The notes below the pieces were generated by a model that worked only from the letters and a program-made list of their open reading frames with translations, did not search any database and was not told where the DNA came from. Source: Flavobacteriales bacterium (GTDB lineage Bacteria; Bacteroidota; Bacteroidia; Flavobacteriales_C; GCA-002722245). From it: 64,000 bases of DNA. The translations under genes were made by a program, and so were the position numbers. Positions 61,731 to 64,000 of the stretch are shown here, piece by piece; positions within the stretch are counted from its first letter, which is position 1, and every line of letters begins with the position of its first letter. The stretch is taken from the NCBI GenBank assembly GCA_023251075.1, contig JAHEZM010000013.1, positions 1 through 64,000 of the forward strand, in the 5' to 3' direction.

Positions 61731-63518
61731 TTATTCAATAATTATTTCGCCGGCCAATCGTGTTTGAATACCTTTCATGGATTGCATTTGATGCATCAAC
61801 TTTACTACTGAGGCATAAGAACTTTTTAGCTCTGGTTCGGCAATAATAGCGTTTTCTATTTTTATGTTGGTTAAGTCTTTCAATAGTTTGCTCAGTTCAA
61901 AATTTTGTTTTGGATATTGCAGAATTTGGTAATCACTAATTTTAGCTTTTTTAGCTGCAAAAGCAATGGCATCTTCTAAATCACCCATTTCATCTACTAA
62001 TCCAATTTTTTTAGCATCAATTCCACTCCAAACTCTTCCTCTTCCTAAACTATCTGCCATTTCTATGCTCATGCCTCTTCCTTCAGAAACCCTTTGTTTG
62101 AAAAGTTTATAAACATTAGCTATTTCTATATTAATGATCATTTTTTCTTTCTCTGTCATTTTCCTATCAACAGAAGCCATATCAGCATGTTCGTTGGTTT
62201 TTACCCCATCGAAATGCACACCTATTTTGTTTTCAAATAAATCATTCATGTTGAATAGAATTCCAAAAACACCTATAGATCCTGTAATCGTGTTGGGTTG
62301 AGCAAATATTCGGTCTGATTTACAAGCAATGTAGTATCCGCCGGAAGCGGCTAAATTGCCCATGGAGATTACCACCGTTTTTTTCTTTTTAGTGAGTTCT
62401 ACTTCTCTTAAAATATTTTCAGAGGCGAGAGCACTGCCACCGGGAGAATTGATTCGCAATACCAATGCTTTAATTGTAGAATCCTCTCTTATTTTTCTTA
62501 GCTCTTTAATGAAAGTAAGGTCTCCAATTTGACCATCGCCACCTTTACCATCTACAATTTCTCCTTCAGCGTATAGTATAGCAATGTTGTTTTTTCCTTT
62601 TTCAAATTCTTTAAATTCTTCTAGTTTTTTCGATTGAAGGTATTTTGAAATAGCTACCAGTGGGCGGGTTGAATTACTCATTTTTTTAATTTTTTCATTC
62701 ACCTGGTCGGTATAATAAAGTTGATCACATAATTTTTCGTGAAGAGATTGTTGTGCATTTAATATCACCATGCTGTCGGCCAATTCATTTAGCTTTTGTG
62801 TAGTGATTTTTCTGCTTTTTGAAATTTCTTGCAGCATTTCATTCCAAATGGAATTAACAAGGGCAAGTGATTGCTCTTTGTTGGCTGCACTCATTGAATC
62901 AGAATCAAAAGGTTCTATAGCACTTTTGTATTTTCCTTGTCGGAAAATCTCTGGCTCAACACCCATTTTGGTTAATAAACTTTTAAAGAATAAATATTTA
63001 GCAGAAAGACCTTTGAATTCAGTATTTCCATGTGGATTCAGCCAAACGGAATCGGCACATGAAGCTAAATAATAGTCGATTTGAGAATACGAAGAACTAT
63101 AGCTATAAATCTTTTTTCCGCTTTTTTTGAAGTCGATAAAGCAATTGCGTAGCTCAGTAATATTGGCTATTCCACTTGATAAGCCATTAAAATCAAGTAA
63201 AATTCCTTTTACTAAATTATCCTTCTCAGCTAATTTCAAACCCTCCTTAATTTCTTCCAGTGAAATTTTGCCATTGTCACCATTAATTAATTTTCCAATT
63301 CCTTTATCATCAGCTCTATCTGCAATTTCTCCGGAAAGAGTGATTTGTAAAAAAGTTGCTTCAGTAACACTTATTATTTCTTCTTTATCGCTGGAATTTA
63401 TAGAACTAACAAGATATCCCGCAATACCGGCAAGGATTATAAAAAATAAAATAACGAAAACAATTTTACCTACTAAATAAGCAAGTAATCCGCCCCAAAA
63501 GGAATTTTTAAAACTCAT
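61731..63518 (-). CDS. sppA: Signal peptide peptidase SppA, 67K type
   Basis: The 595-residue product has an N-terminal membrane helix (residues 15-40) and two tandem SppA domains. The catalytic pair is Lys198 (FRQGKYKSAIEPF) in the first domain and Ser392 (GNLAASGGYY) in the second. These are the positions of the Lys/Ser dyad of E. coli SppA. It cleaves leftover signal peptides in the membrane. It ends 1 bp before the GH3-like gene begins and is divergent from folK. Confidence 0.94.
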   Translation of the reverse strand: MSFKNSFWGGLLAYLVGKIVFVILFFIILAGIAGYLVSSINSSDKEEIISVTEATFLQITLSGEIADRADDKGIGKLINGDNGKISLEEIKEGLKLAEKDNLVKGILLDFNGLSSGIANITELRNCFIDFKKSGKKIYSYSSSYSQIDYYLASCADSVWLNPHGNTEFKGLSAKYLFFKSLLTKMGVEPEIFRQGKYKSAIEPFDSDSMSAANKEQSLALVNSIWNEMLQEISKSRKITTQKLNELADSMVILNAQQSLHEKLCDQLYYTDQVNEKIKKMSNSTRPLVAISKYLQSKKLEEFKEFEKGKNNIAILYAEGEIVDGKGGDGQIGDLTFIKELRKIREDSTIKALVLRINSPGGSALASENILREVELTKKKKTVVISMGNLAASGGYYIACKSDRIFAQPNTITGSIGVFGILFNMNDLFENKIGVHFDGVKTNEHADMASVDRKMTEKEKMIINIEIANVYKLFKQRVSEGRGMSIEMADSLGRGRVWSGIDAKKIGLVDEMGDLEDAIAFAAKKAKISDYQILQYPKQNFELSKLLKDLTNIKIENAIIAEPELKSSYASVVKLMHQMQSMKGIQTRLAGEIIIE

Positions 63519-63562
63519 AAAAGTTGTTTGTGCAAAAGTACATTAAATTGTTGTGTTAAGAT

Positions 63563-63570
63563 TACCTTTG
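63563..63570 (+). promoter_or_regulatory. -7 element before folK
   Basis: TACCTTTG matches TAnnTTTG and ends 4 bp before the folK ATG. No clear TTG lies at a proper distance, and the implied transcript would be nearly leaderless. Confidence 0.4.
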
Positions 63571-63574
63571 ATTC

Positions 63575-64000
63575 ATGAATAAAGATATTTTTCTGTTGAT
63601 AGGTACCAATTTAGGAGACCGTGAACAGAACTTGGCTTTTGCCAGAGATCAAATACGTGAGTTGTTGGGGAATATTGTTTCGGAATCATCTATATACGAA
63701 TCAGAGCCTTGGGGTTTCCAAGCACAGGAAATGTTTTTAAATCAAGTGGTTGAGATTGAAAGTTTGAAAACTTGTAAGGAATTTTTGTTAACGATAAAGA
63801 GAATTGAAGAAAAAATGGGTAGGGTTAAGATCGGCAATCAAGGTTATGTTTCGAGGTTAATTGATATAGACATATTGTATTTTGGTAAAGAAATAGTTAG
63901 GGAATATGATTTGGTGGTGCCTCACCCCCATATTGAAAACCGAAAGTTTACATTGTTGCCACTGGTTGAAATTGCCGCACAATGGGTGCATCCGTTGTTT
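63575..64000 (+). CDS. folK: 2-amino-4-hydroxy-6-hydroxymethyldihydropteridine diphosphokinase (cut by right edge)
   Basis: The first 142 residues are present, starting MNKDIFLLIGTNLGDREQNL. Visible family motifs are LIGTNLGDREQNL, SSIYESEPWGFQAQEMFLNQ, and SRLIDIDILYFG and VPHPHIENRKFTLLPL near the end. It transfers pyrophosphate from ATP to the pterin in folate synthesis. The usual length is about 160 residues, so only about the last 20 are missing. It is divergent from sppA. Confidence 0.93.
   Translation, partial: MNKDIFLLIGTNLGDREQNLAFARDQIRELLGNIVSESSIYESEPWGFQAQEMFLNQVVEIESLKTCKEFLLTIKRIEEKMGRVKIGNQGYVSRLIDIDILYFGKEIVREYDLVVPHPHIENRKFTLLPLVEIAAQWVHPLF

Noticed and set aside
62770-63480. 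Two plus-strand open frames of 100 and 117 codons inside sppA
   Set aside because: Both are antisense to the well-conserved SppA domains and lack signals of their own.

Overview
This window comes from an AT-rich chromosome of the phylum Bacteroidota. The signs are promoters of the TTG-N17-21-TAnnTTTG type, five secreted proteins with C-terminal type IX secretion (T9SS) sorting domains, a TonB-dependent receptor with a carboxypeptidase-like N-terminal domain, and lineage-typical families (DUF5606, DUF4159, DUF4173, 7TMR-DISM, GH3-like). I cannot place it below phylum with confidence. It is ordinary chromosome with housekeeping genes in short operons. I see no phage, insertion sequence, CRISPR array or rRNA operon. 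There is one tRNA, tRNA-Glu(UUC).

Layout. 1-2762 (minus strand): the N-terminal part of a 7TMR-DISM receptor cut by the window edge, then a small membrane protein resembling Pyr4/PaxB-type terpene cyclases, 4 bp after an MpaB/rubber-oxygenase-like protein. 2943-5577: rpsO and pnp, each with a hairpin terminator. 5611-12193: DUF423 protein, M32 carboxypeptidase, ATP-dependent PEP carboxykinase, a beta-helix protein, rsmE and a DUF4159 protein. 12254-16465: a membrane-protein cluster containing a small winged-helix regulator, with nearly identical palindromic operators over two of its promoters. 16544-22318: a probable phosphate-type regulon consisting of a TonB-dependent receptor, a T9SS-secreted protein and a PhoB-like response regulator, each preceded by TAAC/TAAT repeats with an 11-bp period.

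22315-29551: a T9SS subtilase, oxyR, a 27-bp perfect inverted repeat, a degenerate Rieske-like lipoprotein, a helix-hairpin-helix/outer-membrane pair and AMP nucleosidase. 29591-36930: a lone HsdR-N-type nuclease domain and two tandem paralogous T9SS subtilases. 36993-43444: DUF5606 protein, murB, two glycosyltransferases, ftsE, and a DltA-like adenylation enzyme with its carrier protein. 43614-48438: a TPR protein overlapping an outer-membrane protein gene. 48596-54453: gyrB, a T9SS protein, a lipoprotein and malate dehydrogenase. 54518-58722: a conserved unknown, tRNA-Glu, rpsT, radC, a deacetylase-like protein and a FemAB/GNAT-like protein. 58730-63518 (minus): a compact four-gene unit of sppA, a GH3-like gene, a secreted propeller-like protein and a deoxynucleoside kinase. 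It is followed by folK, cut by the right edge.

The best candidates for something new are the Pyr4-like/MpaB-like pair, the winged-helix regulator unit with twin operators, and the 11-bp-repeat regulon. All functional statements rest on reading the translated sequences by eye and on recalled family knowledge. No database search was run.
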